Shown here piece by piece: positions 26,137 to 36,099 of a DNA stretch of 64,000 bases. Each line of letters begins with the position of its first letter. Position 1 is the stretch's first letter. The translations under genes and the position numbers were made by a program. The stretch lies in contig OU612073.1 of NCBI GenBank assembly GCA_914767715.1, forward strand, positions 24,368,001 to 24,432,000. Direction: 5' to 3'. The stretch is from Membranipora membranacea (Eukaryota; Bryozoa; Gymnolaemata; Cheilostomatida; Membraniporidae). Under the pieces are notes generated by a model that was given only the letters and a program-made list of their open reading frames with translations, had not been told where the DNA came from and made no database searches.

Positions 26137-26387
26137 CACAGGCTAACACTCATCTAGGTCATACGGCGATGGCACGGGATCCTGAACCAGGGTATGATCA
26201 CAGGCTAACACTCATCTAGGTCATACAGTACTGGTAAGACAACCTGACCCACAGTTTTTATCGAAGGCTTGCCTTCAACTAAGTCATACAGGTCAGACAG
26301 AAAGTGATGAGACGTCCCAACTCTCAATTGTTATCATTGAGTAACACTCAGCAAGGTCATACGGCGATGCGAGGTTTCCTGACCTGG
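26137..26387 (-). repeat. Degenerate tandem repeat resembling the receptor AF-2 coding segment (unit A)
   Basis: On the - strand, directly downstream of the receptor stop, the motif GTATGACCT or GTATGACTT (Tyr-Asp-Leu) recurs four more times. With the exon itself, + strand GTCATAC is seen near 26158, 26219, 26283, 26354 and 26402 (spacings about 61, 64, 71 and 48). Two of the repeats (near 26219 and 26158) read Tyr-Asp-Leu-Asp-Glu-Cys-stop, close to the true ends of receptors B and C (Tyr-Asp-Leu-Ala-Lys-Cys-stop). This looks like a minisatellite grown from the last coding helix, or a set of unused or alternative 3' ends. Homology of unit A to B and C begins at 26137 within this array. Confidence 0.7.
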
Positions 26388-29300
26388 CTAAGATTTATTT
26401 AGGTCATACAGTAGGGGCGAGGCGTCCGGACCCATCATTCTAGCTACATCCGGTGCAGTCTTATATACTCTCTCTGTATATTCCCTTAACATGGGCATGA
26501 AGAGTAATACTTCAGCTAACATATTTTTCCTGTTCGGATGATTCTTGACCAAAACGTATTCCAGAACCTGAAATGATATATTATTATGATGACATTAAAA
26601 CATATAGAAAACGTTAAAATGCCTTGTTTCCAGGATCACACATGTTTTATTAATTACTTTTTATCGACACATTAATGGATTAAGTGGAATTGAACATACG
26701 ATTCATTTATCTCAGTACAGTACATGTGTGGTTGATTGACTGATTTAGACTTTATAATACCGATTACCAACCTTTAGAAGTTTATCCTGCAGTTCTTGGA
26801 CTTGTTGGGGGCACTGTAGAGAGTCCCTCTCTGGAGTCATGATAACAAAGGCACCCAGTATAGCTATATCCTCACCAGTTAGCTTTAGATTCGTTATTCT
26901 AATCATAAACCTGAACAGGACAGAAGTAAGGTGAGCAAGTCTCTATAGAAAGAACGTTCAGAGGTGACAAATATCACTGTACATGATCACTCGCATATCT
27001 CTGTGGATTACCAGAATATCATTTCTTCTCTACCCAAAGCCATGAGAGGTGCATATAGATCCCTGCATTCTCCCTGATCCCTGTTAATCTGAACTTTCGT
27101 GTGGATGGAAAAATTAAAAACTGTGTGAGGAGAGAAAACTTAAGTGATAGAAAATTCATCTCATCCCATTCAAAATTATTGGCCACTGATGTTGAGAGGA
27201 AAGCGTTACATATTCACCATTCACATGATGTCGATAGAACACACGGTTTAATCGCTCAAACCCTGCCCGGATTAAAAGTTGTGGCAGTTCACTATCAACC
27301 ACATCTCTCCTTTGTGACAATGTGGTTGATCAACTATAGAACAGGTAAGATGTTTCCACACGCAATTCAACCTAGAGTTCCCACAACCATCTCATACTAT
27401 GGCTATTGGCTACTGGCTAATGTGATCTCATTGGGAATTCCAGAACATTGCATTGTGGGATACATGTGAACAAGCCATATAAGGTACCCGATACCTATGA
27501 ATGCAGTGGCAAACTTACTTCATGTGGAAGTCATGGAAACCTTCTCCTATGATTGATGTTATGATCCTGGACGGAAATAGAATCATATCTCCTGTGTCAG
27601 CGTGATAGTGTACGACAACTTGTAAACCTGACACCTTCAGGTGAGTTTTATGTCTACAAAAATACAGTAAATAAAACAGGAGAGGTGATTGATAGAGAGA
27701 GGACGATTGGTATTGTAGTAGTTTGAGCGTTTCCCAGGCATTTGCACCTGAGACATGACTTGTCAATATCATTCTGGTATGAGCGGTTTTTTGACAGTGT
27801 CAGACCAAAACCACATTGGGGAGAAGTTCCTCTTCTGGTAAACGCCTCATTGTTGACATCTGGGATGAATTCAAAGACAGACACATTTTGATTTGACATG
27901 TTTCAATGATTTATCTCCATAATTTGTAATAGAATGGAGATATTGAATTTAATGCAAACAAACAGGGTGACGATGTTATAGTTTTATTGTTTTATGTTTT
28001 ATTGCTTTATAGTTTTATTGCAGAGGAAGCCCATTATTTACATCTTATTACATGATAATAACTTTGGTTGTCCTGGTCCTGGTCAGACTAAAGAAAACCA
28101 GATCAGAGCTGTGAATACAATCTATAAGTTCTAGGGAATTCATCCCAAACTATCTGCTCCAACATACTCTGATTTTCTGATGCAATTTTGTACCCATCCC
28201 GAGCCTAGCTTTTTTTACCCCTGATTACAATAGCAATATCTACAAACCAATCTATGCCTGTAAGCGTGTAACTCTTCCATACAAATTTAAGTAAACAAAA
28301 GTTGAGCGTCTAACCTTATCACATTTAAGAGCTCACATCTCGAACTTTTCATCAGTATTATCTTATCTCCCATTATAAGCTCACTGAATCCTGGGATAGA
28401 CTTTGCGTAGTTAAGCAGCTGCAGATAAATCTTCTCCACTGATTTACACCACACATGGATTGCGGCAGTGTCTATCTCTAGTGTATGAAGCATTCCGGGT
28501 GAACACGACTGCTGGTCGGATATGAGTTTCCTGTATTGAGTGTACTTCTCGTGTAAATCACTGTCTGCATTCTCACCAGGAGAATAGAGGCATGTGGTGA
28601 GATGTGAAGGGTCCGTAATACTATACTGCTCTAACAGTTTGGCCGCCTTGTGTTCAATCATTCCCATATCAGCTTGAAGCGAGTGAATCTTAGAGTCGAA
28701 GTTGTCACTTAGAAGTGTGGCCAGCTCGATCACATGACTATCGAATCTGTTTAGTAAGTCCTGCTTAGCCTTTAACTGCTGTAGTTGTTTAGTTTCCTCT
28801 GACTTTCTCTCATAGCTTGTACGTCCGAGTTTGACCCCTGTCAAAAACCAAAAGCCTTACAATGTAAGTGATGACCCTACAACTGACAACACCCCTGCCA
28901 CATCTATCCTTAGAGCGAGCTTAAAGTAATGTGTTACAAGGTGAAGGTGATGGTCTGAATACAAAACGTATGAGAAACAAAGAATGTCAGACAGCCACAG
29001 AGTTGAGCTGAGAGCTTCAAACACGATGTTAGGATTGCCTACCTTCTTTTGCCATTCCTACATCCAGGCATTTCTGATAACGGCAGCTAGCGCAGGAGAT
29101 TTTGCCTACTGGATGACTATCCGAACATTTCCCATCCTTCTTACAAGGCTTGACTGCTTTCTTCCTTTCGAGAGATCTCAAAAAAAACACTTTGCAAGCT
29201 TCACATGTTGTAGCACCTGCAAGAGATAACTCCATTTAACAAAAAGTTACTCGGATGCTTTGGTACAAATGTAACTTAAAGCGGAGTTAAGAATTAAGTC

Positions 29301-29606
29301 ATGATCAATCGAGCAACTGTGTTGGTTGGTTACAGCTAAATGCAATCCCTTTGTAGAGTTTTCAGTGTTGGATGGAGATCGGGTATAACATTCAAACTTA
29401 CCAAAATGATATCCAGATGAGTTTCCATTACAGACCTGACAGCGACGTGTAGAAGTCCCATTAGCGCCGGCTGATGGTTTAGTTAAACTGAAGGTGGATG
29501 GGTTTTGTTCTGAGACAAAGTTAAACTGTTGAGCAGAGTCCATTGATGAATCTGTCATTGGTGTTGACGGGGAGGGTGTTGTGAGATCTAGAGGTTCATG
29601 CTGCAT
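26388..29606 (-). CDS. Nuclear receptor, copy A
   Basis: Ligand-type transcription factor, 451 aa, acting in the nucleus. Coding exons in order: 29402-29606, 29043-29216, 28315-28837, 27519-27653, 26772-26910, 26388-26567; all introns are GT...AG and phases agree. The N-terminus is short and Ser/Thr/Pro-rich. The DNA-binding domain (56-126) has two Cys4 zinc fingers: C56, C59, C73, C76 and C93, C99, C110, C113. The P-box is CEACKV, then CRYQKCLDVGM and the hinge GVKLGRTSYERK. The second finger has ten residues between its second and third Cys where nine are usual. The ligand-binding domain shows the helix 3-5 signature YAKSIPGFSEL...DKIILMKSS, then LTGEDIAILGAFVIMTPER (helices 8-9), FMPMLREYTERVYK (helix 10) and AF-2-like SPLLYDL. 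The P-box resembles ERR/GR types and the ligand-binding domain is generic; subfamily unassigned. About 13 amino-acid-changing and 6 silent differences from copy B in exon 3 by eye point to weak constraint. Confidence 0.93.
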
Positions 29607-30592
29607 TATTAAGTTTGCCTACTGGACAATATATTAAGCCTATTAAATGTACTGTAGGATAAGGAAAGAAGCTGTATAAGGTTCAGGATACATGCTTCCC
29701 TTCTGCGTGATAAGTGTCACCATCTTAGTCATCTATATCATAATGCTTAAGCTACCAAATATATTTTCCTTCCAGCTAGATGAAAACCGTAAGTCATTGA
29801 GGAACCAAGTTAAATTGTATTAGCCAATCAAAAATCAGGGATTATAAATCTTAACCTGGTAAATGAATAACTGCATCCTTGGAATGTTAATCTTTGACTA
29901 GTAAGGAATTTTTAACGTAGAGAGAGAGATTGTTTTATTGCTTTTCATCAATGATGAAGCAAAATTATAGTGACTGTAAAAAGGCGTTATCATTTAGTAG
30001 TCTGATACTAAAAGGTATGAAGCTGTTTAAAAAACGAGTTGTGCGGCACTTAGCTGATAAAAATGTTTTCCTACCTGGAACATAATGTTTGTTAAAAATA
30101 TGGTCTTTGTAGCGATAAGTGCATTGAGTTGAGTTGAATTGAGTCTACGGATGACTAGTGATATTTTTATTGTTATGCCATTGCCATCGTAAGACTGTAA
30201 TTAAGAGGAACAAATTGTAAACAGTGTGCTTTGAGAGAACCTTGTGATGTAGGAAGAAAAAACAAAGCACAAAAATAAAGATCTGTAGTTCTGTGTGTCT
30301 TGATATAGCATAATAATGGTTGGTTTGATCATGAACAAATGCCAACTTGCCTTAAAATAGCAAACATGATAAACAGCGCTCTGAGAAGATAACATGAGGA
30401 TTTAAGAGGAAAAATGACATACCTCTTTTCCTCCATTGGTGCACAGATCACTAGTATTACATATAGATTATTAGTTATAGAATTTTTGAGTGCATTGACA
30501 TGATATTAATTTAACCTCTCCCTTGGGTTTGAACAAAGCAACTGATTTGCCCTGAAAACTAGTGTGTTGGCAAAATAAGTGGTATTCTATTG
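29607..30592. other. Receptor A 5' flank and unassigned sequence
   Basis: Up to about 29912 the sequence is homologous to the 5' flanks of receptors B and C, so it probably holds the promoter. Similarity then stops abruptly and AT-rich sequence without recognisable content, including a short TTGAG repeat near 30126, runs to the retrotransposon. Confidence 0.6.
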
Positions 30593-33500
30593 TTATTCAA
30601 AATAGGTTCCTAATATGGATGCATTGCCTATTTGAGCATAAATGATTGGGAGTATAAATGCGCTAGAGTTGCCTCGCCACGACGCCACAGCAGACGCAAC
30701 ACCCCCTCCAAAAACCAGGTTTTTCCCGACTAACTGAATATGAGACAACAAGCGGGAAAGTTGATCACTGGAAGAACTGAGAAGGAGGATAAGCTTGTGG
30801 ATTAGGCGATCCATATACTGCCCATTTCCAACATGTAGAGAAACTTTGCGAACTAGTCCATCTTTACTAGGGTGAACAATAGAAACAATACCAAGTCTCC
30901 AATCACTTCTAGCAGATTCCTCTTTGATCATAACAATGTCTCCTAGTTTGATATTTGGCTCAGACTTTGTCCACTTGGACCTGGATTGCAGTGATTGTAG
31001 ATATTCGCATTTCCAGCGACTCCAGAACTGATCAGCCAGATACTGGACACGTCGCCATCTTTTACGACAATACAGATCAGGGTCTTCAAATTTCCCAGGT
31101 GGAGGTAGAGTAGATGATCTTTTCATAGTGAGAAGAAGATTTGGTGTCAGTGGAAGAGGTTCGACACTTGTTGACTGACTGAGAGCTGTGGTTGTCAGTG
31201 GTCTGCTATTGATGATGTACATACATTCGTACATCAGTGTTCTAAGCTCCTGAGTAGATAGTCTGGTAGTGTGTTGTTCTATCAGAATGCCGTTCATCAC
31301 ATTGCGTACAGTCGTAATGAGCCTTTCCTAGACTCCGCCAAAGTGGCTAGCTGAAGGAGGATTGAACACAAAGCAGCACTGTTTGCACTCTAGGTTCTTC
31401 TGCACCCTATCAATACTGAGTTCATTGAGGCATTTCTTGAAGTCATTACATGCACCTATAAAGTTAGTGCCTTGGTCACAGTAAAGTGTTTCTGTCGGTC
31501 CTCGTATGGCTAGAAAACACCTGAGGCCGTTTATGAATGAGTCCGTACTCATGTTATCCAATAACTCGATGTGCACAGCACGACTGGAGAAACAAGCGAA
31601 TATGAGGCCATAATTCTTTACATCCTTGCGACCCTGACCGACTGTGATTGGGACAAATACATCAATGCCAGTATGAGTGAATGGTGCAGTGGGAGTTGCA
31701 CGAGTTTCAGGAAGATCAGCCATCTTCTGTTTGAGTGGCGCACCATGCAGCTTACGACATTTTACACAGTGATATATAACAGATGAGACCGCTCGCATTC
31801 CATTACTGAGGAGATGAATTCCACGAGCTCTGACTGCATTTAGTGTAGTCATTCTACCCTGATGGGCAACCGCAGTGTTATGAATATGTCGAAGATAGAG
31901 GGTGATGATATGAGATTTACTAGGCATTATAGCAGGATGAGTGGCTTGATAGTCTGATAGGGAGTTTGAGAGCCTACCACCGATACGAAGAATGCCTTCT
32001 TTGTCAATAAAAGGATCTAGCTTGTGCAGAATTGAGCTATCTGGTACTTTTCCTTTCTCAACTTGCTGTATCTCTTCTGCAAAATGCAATTGTTGTAGCA
32101 GTTTAACTAATGTGAGAAAGACCTTGTCTGAATGTGGGGTTGAGTGTTGGTACTTCTTGTTGAGTTTTAGAAGGCAACACATGAGTTTCAGCACTGTATT
32201 CCAGGTGCTATATTTCTCAAATGTTTGTAGGAGGACTGCTTTCTGGTCGATCTCTGTCTGGATTCTGTGAGAGAACACCATTTTGAGCTCATTATCATCT
32301 GGATTGAGCTTGTAGCTGTTTGACTGGACACTTTGACAGGAAAATGACGAGTCGAGAAGAAATTCTGGTCCTTTCAGCCAGGAGTTAGGGATATCATTTA
32401 TGTAGGCTCCCCTTGAAGCAACATCGGCAGGGTTGATTTCTGTTGAAACATAGTGCCATTGGCTAGTGGTCGTGCTGTCACGAATTCTCTGGACCCGATT
32501 GCAGACAAAGGTATGGAATCGCTTTGCCTTGTTATATCTCGATATTGACATTTTAATTAAGGTTTAATTACCAGAGGAATGTCCAGACCCTCATGATTGA
32601 TTTATAAGTAGATTGTGTCAATTAAAAATAATGAGCAATTAATCTCCCTGGTATATTAATAATGTTTCCTTTTAATGCTGTGCATCACTAATGAGTATCA
32701 TATATAATGTAATGTTCCCCTCACTATCACCAGATGTGATATTGGGATCGAGAATAGAAGTAGCAATTCTAACAGCTCACTCTTTCCTTATTAACATCTC
32801 ACACTATCCAACTCATAACAATTCTCCCAATATAACTCACCATCGAGACACAACACTAAATCATTACATGCAGCATTAATACAGGACATTATCAGACACA
32901 AAGATGTAACTACACCATCAGCCAAAAAGAAATCTTTTCAGTTACATCAGCCTCATTAGAAATGTAACCATACATGAGCTCATTCACCAGGAAATCGCTC
33001 ACTTTCACACCAAGAACAGCTGCCTGTAACTCAAGGCGAGGAATAGTCATAGCTTTCTTCGGTGCAACTCTTGATTTGCCAGTAACTAGACTCATGGAGA
33101 TAAGATTTCTCTTTTCAACAATCAGTCTGAGATAGGAGCATGATCCATATCCAGTTGTACTGGCATCTACAAAGGTATGTAGCTGGACGTCTGTAGGTTG
33201 GGTTAGAGTGTCAGTTTTGTAACATCTCGGGACTTGAATAGTGCTGAGGGAGTTGAGATCTGCGAGCCAAGTCTCATAGTCATTGAGTTGGGCTGTTGAC
33301 AGCTTGTCATCCCAGCCCTTCTTCTCGGTACAGAGACCTTGTAACAGGAGTTTCCCTTTTAAGGTAAAGGGGATCGAATATAGAGGCAACTGTAGACGAA
33401 ACACCACGTCGAGTCTTGGGTTTATCCAAATCTTTGAGACTGAAATGGAAGAAATCACCTGTAACATTCCAACATAAGCTGAGAGCACGAGAGACTGAGG

Positions 33501-33720
33501 AATCACTAGAGATTTCCTTTACAGAAGGAGGGTCGCAACCCATAGCACGAGCAACCTTATCATCATTAGAAATGGACTTATGCAGAACTAATTTTCCCTG
33601 CGAGCACAACTGGGTAGCCATAGATATGAGTTTGATAGCTTCATCAGAGGTAGGTAGACTTATAAGACCATCATCCACGTAAAAGTTTTGGTGGATGAAC
33701 TTAGCAGCTTTCGGATATAA
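30593..33720 (-). mobile_element. Decayed BEL/Pao LTR retrotransposon, pol region
   Basis: Read right to left on the - strand, it contains: the end of reverse transcriptase with the catalytic motif YVDD (near 33670); connection and RNase H region (33506-32910) with GWDDKL, HTFVDAS and TIPRLELQAAV; the pre-integrase part (from 32551) with NPADVASRG; then integrase with an HHCC zinc-binding region, catalytic Asp in GID and CDQGTNF, and a C-terminal domain with GDIVMIKEE. Domain order and motifs are those of the BEL/Pao superfamily. It is dead: gag, protease and most of the reverse transcriptase are missing, a frameshift lies near 33400, about 350 bp of foreign sequence splits RNase H, and an in-frame stop sits just before the third acidic residue of integrase (31325-31327). 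No LTRs were recognised. It lies where MDN1 exons 1-10 would be in the other units. Confidence 0.9.
32556..32909. other. ~350-bp interruption of the BEL/Pao pol
   Basis: AT-rich non-coding sequence separating the RNase H part from the segment that should follow within a few codons. It is probably a small inserted element; I could not find clear terminal repeats or a target duplication. Confidence 0.6.
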
Positions 33721-33859
33721 ATCTCATCAGAATAACCATACTGGATAAATCTATATACCATAACATCGGAAAACTGAAGCACTATCTGAACCAAAAACCA
33801 ACAGCGACATCTGAGGATAGGGGCAGGGAACTTAGTGAACTGCCCCTAAATCGGGTAAG

Positions 33860-35473
33860 TCTCAACCACCTGTCACATTGTAGAGATGGCGTCTGGAAGA
33901 CGGCGACAGATTAAATCAGTGTCCGAAGAGGCAGCGATCGATGCTACCAGCGCAAACGATGATTGCTTTCAGCAAATACTGAAAAAGTTGGATGAAAATA
34001 AAAAAGCAACCGACCTACAGTATGACAATCTTCTGGCTCAAATCAACAGTATTGGTACTCGTTTGGGCGTTCTGGAATCCGAGCATAAGGAATTTGGTAA
34101 TGGCTTGAATTTCATCAGTAAGGATGTAGATGATCTCAAATCGCAGGTGGCGAAGTTACAAACGACTGCTAAATCGATGAAAACTTCAGCTTGCAACAGA
34201 ACAGATAGGGAGGTACAGGTGGCCAAATCTGTTGACAAACTTGAAAATGACAAAAATTTAAAGGCCCTGCTAGTGGCTAACATACCAATCAGTCGTAACG
34301 AAAACCTTCCGAAAATTGTGACCACACTTAGCTCTCATCTTGGTGCTACAGTATTAAACGCTGACATTGACTCTGCCTTCCGACTAAAATCCGACAAAGC
34401 AATTGCTTGACACATTCTCTTCAACAGCCAAGCAATGGCTAAGCCAAATGACTATGATGAATTTAATATCGTTGACCATAAACCCAAGATTGACCCGGAA
34501 GATGTCAAAGTTTCTTATTCTGATTTTAAAGGAAACATGTTATCCATTTTACATGTAAACATTCGTAGTTTTAACTCTAAACTGCCTTTACTCGAGTTGC
34601 TTTTGACTCAGCTGGATATTCAATTCTCATGCATCATTGTTACAGAGACCTGGTACTCAGATCATGAATTTTTTGAGAAATATTTTTTAAGTGGGTATAA
34701 TTTGTTTTGTAGATCTAGACCTGAAGGTGGCGGCGGAGGTGTTTGCATATATGTGATCGATGAGCTGGAGGCTAGAGTGACGGACGTCCGCTTGACAGGG
34801 GCTGAGGCTATGTCGGTTCGTATATTCTGCTCGGGGCGTCCTGTTTGCTCGGTGCTGCCTGTGTATCTCGCTCCCTCAGGGCGTTGGGAGGCCTTCCTCG
34901 CTGACTGGGAGGCTTATTTGCCTTCTTTACCAGCGAATTCTGTGGTTGTTGGAGATTTAAATTTTGATCTAAATCCAGATAATGAGACTGAAAATTCAAC
35001 ATTGAATTATTTGAGGTTAATGAGTTCAAATGGTCTCTACAATAACATCCATAGTCCAACTAGATTTGGTCGGACAAAAACCAGCCTCTTGGATCACATT
35101 TTTGTCAACGATTTGTCTAATAGAATGTTATCGTACACCGTAAATAGTGATATTTTGGCAGACCATTTGCCTATCATTGGGTGCATCTGTTTTGATCAAT
35201 TAAAATTAGCAAAGCCGCAATCACAGTTCACCGGAAGTGCTGGTTAAAGGTACTTGAATGTAATGATCCAGATACAGCTTTTGCATTATTTACAAACACT
35301 TTTAAAGAAAAGCTATCTGAGGCAACAACAATCAAAACTGGAGAGAAAATTAAAAAGCTGCAATTTAGAAAGCCCTGGATGACTAATAAAATTCGCAAAC
35401 TGATGGAGGGACGCTTAAAATTTTATAAGCAAACGCAAGAAGAGCCATTTAACAAGGTGGCTCTGGATAAATA
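33860..35473 (+). mobile_element. LINE (non-LTR retrotransposon), 5' half
   Basis: ORF1 (33886-34410) encodes a basic start and a heptad-like coiled coil, followed by a region of the type seen in ORF1 proteins of CR1/L2-like LINEs. In the same frame, after one TGA, comes the apurinic-type endonuclease of ORF2 (about 34534-35190), with motifs HVNIRSFNSK, TETWYSD, VGDLNFDL and ADHLPI. A frameshift near 35240 is followed by about 75 codons of linker, and then the element stops at about 35473, directly joined to MDN1 intron 10 sequence. The reverse transcriptase is missing. Retaining the 5' end while losing the 3' end is unusual for a LINE and points to a later deletion or rearrangement at this junction. 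The left boundary is approximate. Confidence 0.85.
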
Positions 35474-35869
35474 TATGTAGAAACAAAACCAAATAATGAT
35501 AATGAGTATGAGAATGGAAATGCAATTATGGAATGTAGGGATTATGTAACCACAAGCTTTTTTGTGCAGAATTCGGTTTCTGTTTTATTCACCATTGAAA
35601 TTCCAGTCCGATTTTAAGACGATGAGGTTTGTTATATCTTTGTTTGACTTTTTCCCTGACACCAGGTAGTAGATAAATTACTGGATATGTATTTCACACT
35701 AAGTGCTGGTAAGCATACTGATGATAGAGATGAGGATGTCGCTGACACTGAGATGATACGCTTGACTAAACTTTACGGCAGCAGGAAGTTATCTACAAGA
35801 GATCTACTCAGATGGTGCGCCAGAATCTCTAACGGCCAAGGATATGATCACAGGCTAACACTCATCTAG
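35474..35869 (+). pseudogene. MDN1: MDN1 (midasin) fragment, unit A: exon 11 only
   Basis: Sequence from about 35474 matches intron 10 and exon 11 of the MDN1 copies in units B and C. The exon opens after CACCAG at 35666 and reads VVDKLLDMYFTLSAG, then SRKLSTRDLLRWCARISN, typical of the region after the first AAA module of midasin. No other MDN1 exon remains in unit A; the place of exons 1-10 is taken by retroelement sequence. The open frame ends in the receptor 3' repeat at 35869. It cannot make a functional protein. Confidence 0.88.
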
Positions 35870-36099
35870 GTCATACGGCGGTGGCACGGGATCCTGAACC
35901 AGGGTATGATCACAGGCTAACACTCATCTAGGTCATACAGTACTGGTAAGACAACCTGACCCACAGTTTTTATCGAAGGCTTGCCTTCAACTAAGTCATA
36001 CAGGACAGACAGAAAGTGATGAGACGTCCCAACTCTCAATTGTTATCATTGAGTAACACTCAGCAAGGTCATACGGCGATGCGCGGCTTCCTGACCTGG
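35848..36099 (-). repeat. AF-2-like tandem repeat (unit B)
   Basis: Same array as downstream of receptor A, with the recurring - strand GTATGACCT. Here it is joined on its left directly to MDN1 exon 11 of unit A at ATATGATCACAGGC. The same ATGATCACAGGC word recurs one repeat further on, so the unit junction lies in the repeat. Confidence 0.7.

Noticed and set aside
27101-27469. 122-codon + strand open frame inside receptor intron 4, also open in the other units (36813-37181, 49444-49812)
   Set aside because: Comparing the three copies, most base differences change the amino acid (4 of 5 between A and B, several more in C), so there is no sign of protein constraint. It has no recognisable family and lies within an intron. 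Its persistence is explained by the youth of the duplication.
30000-33900. LTRs flanking the BEL/Pao pol region
   Set aside because: I found no pair of matching TG...CA repeats around the element, and the solo LTR at 46664 showed no obvious match to its flanks by eye.
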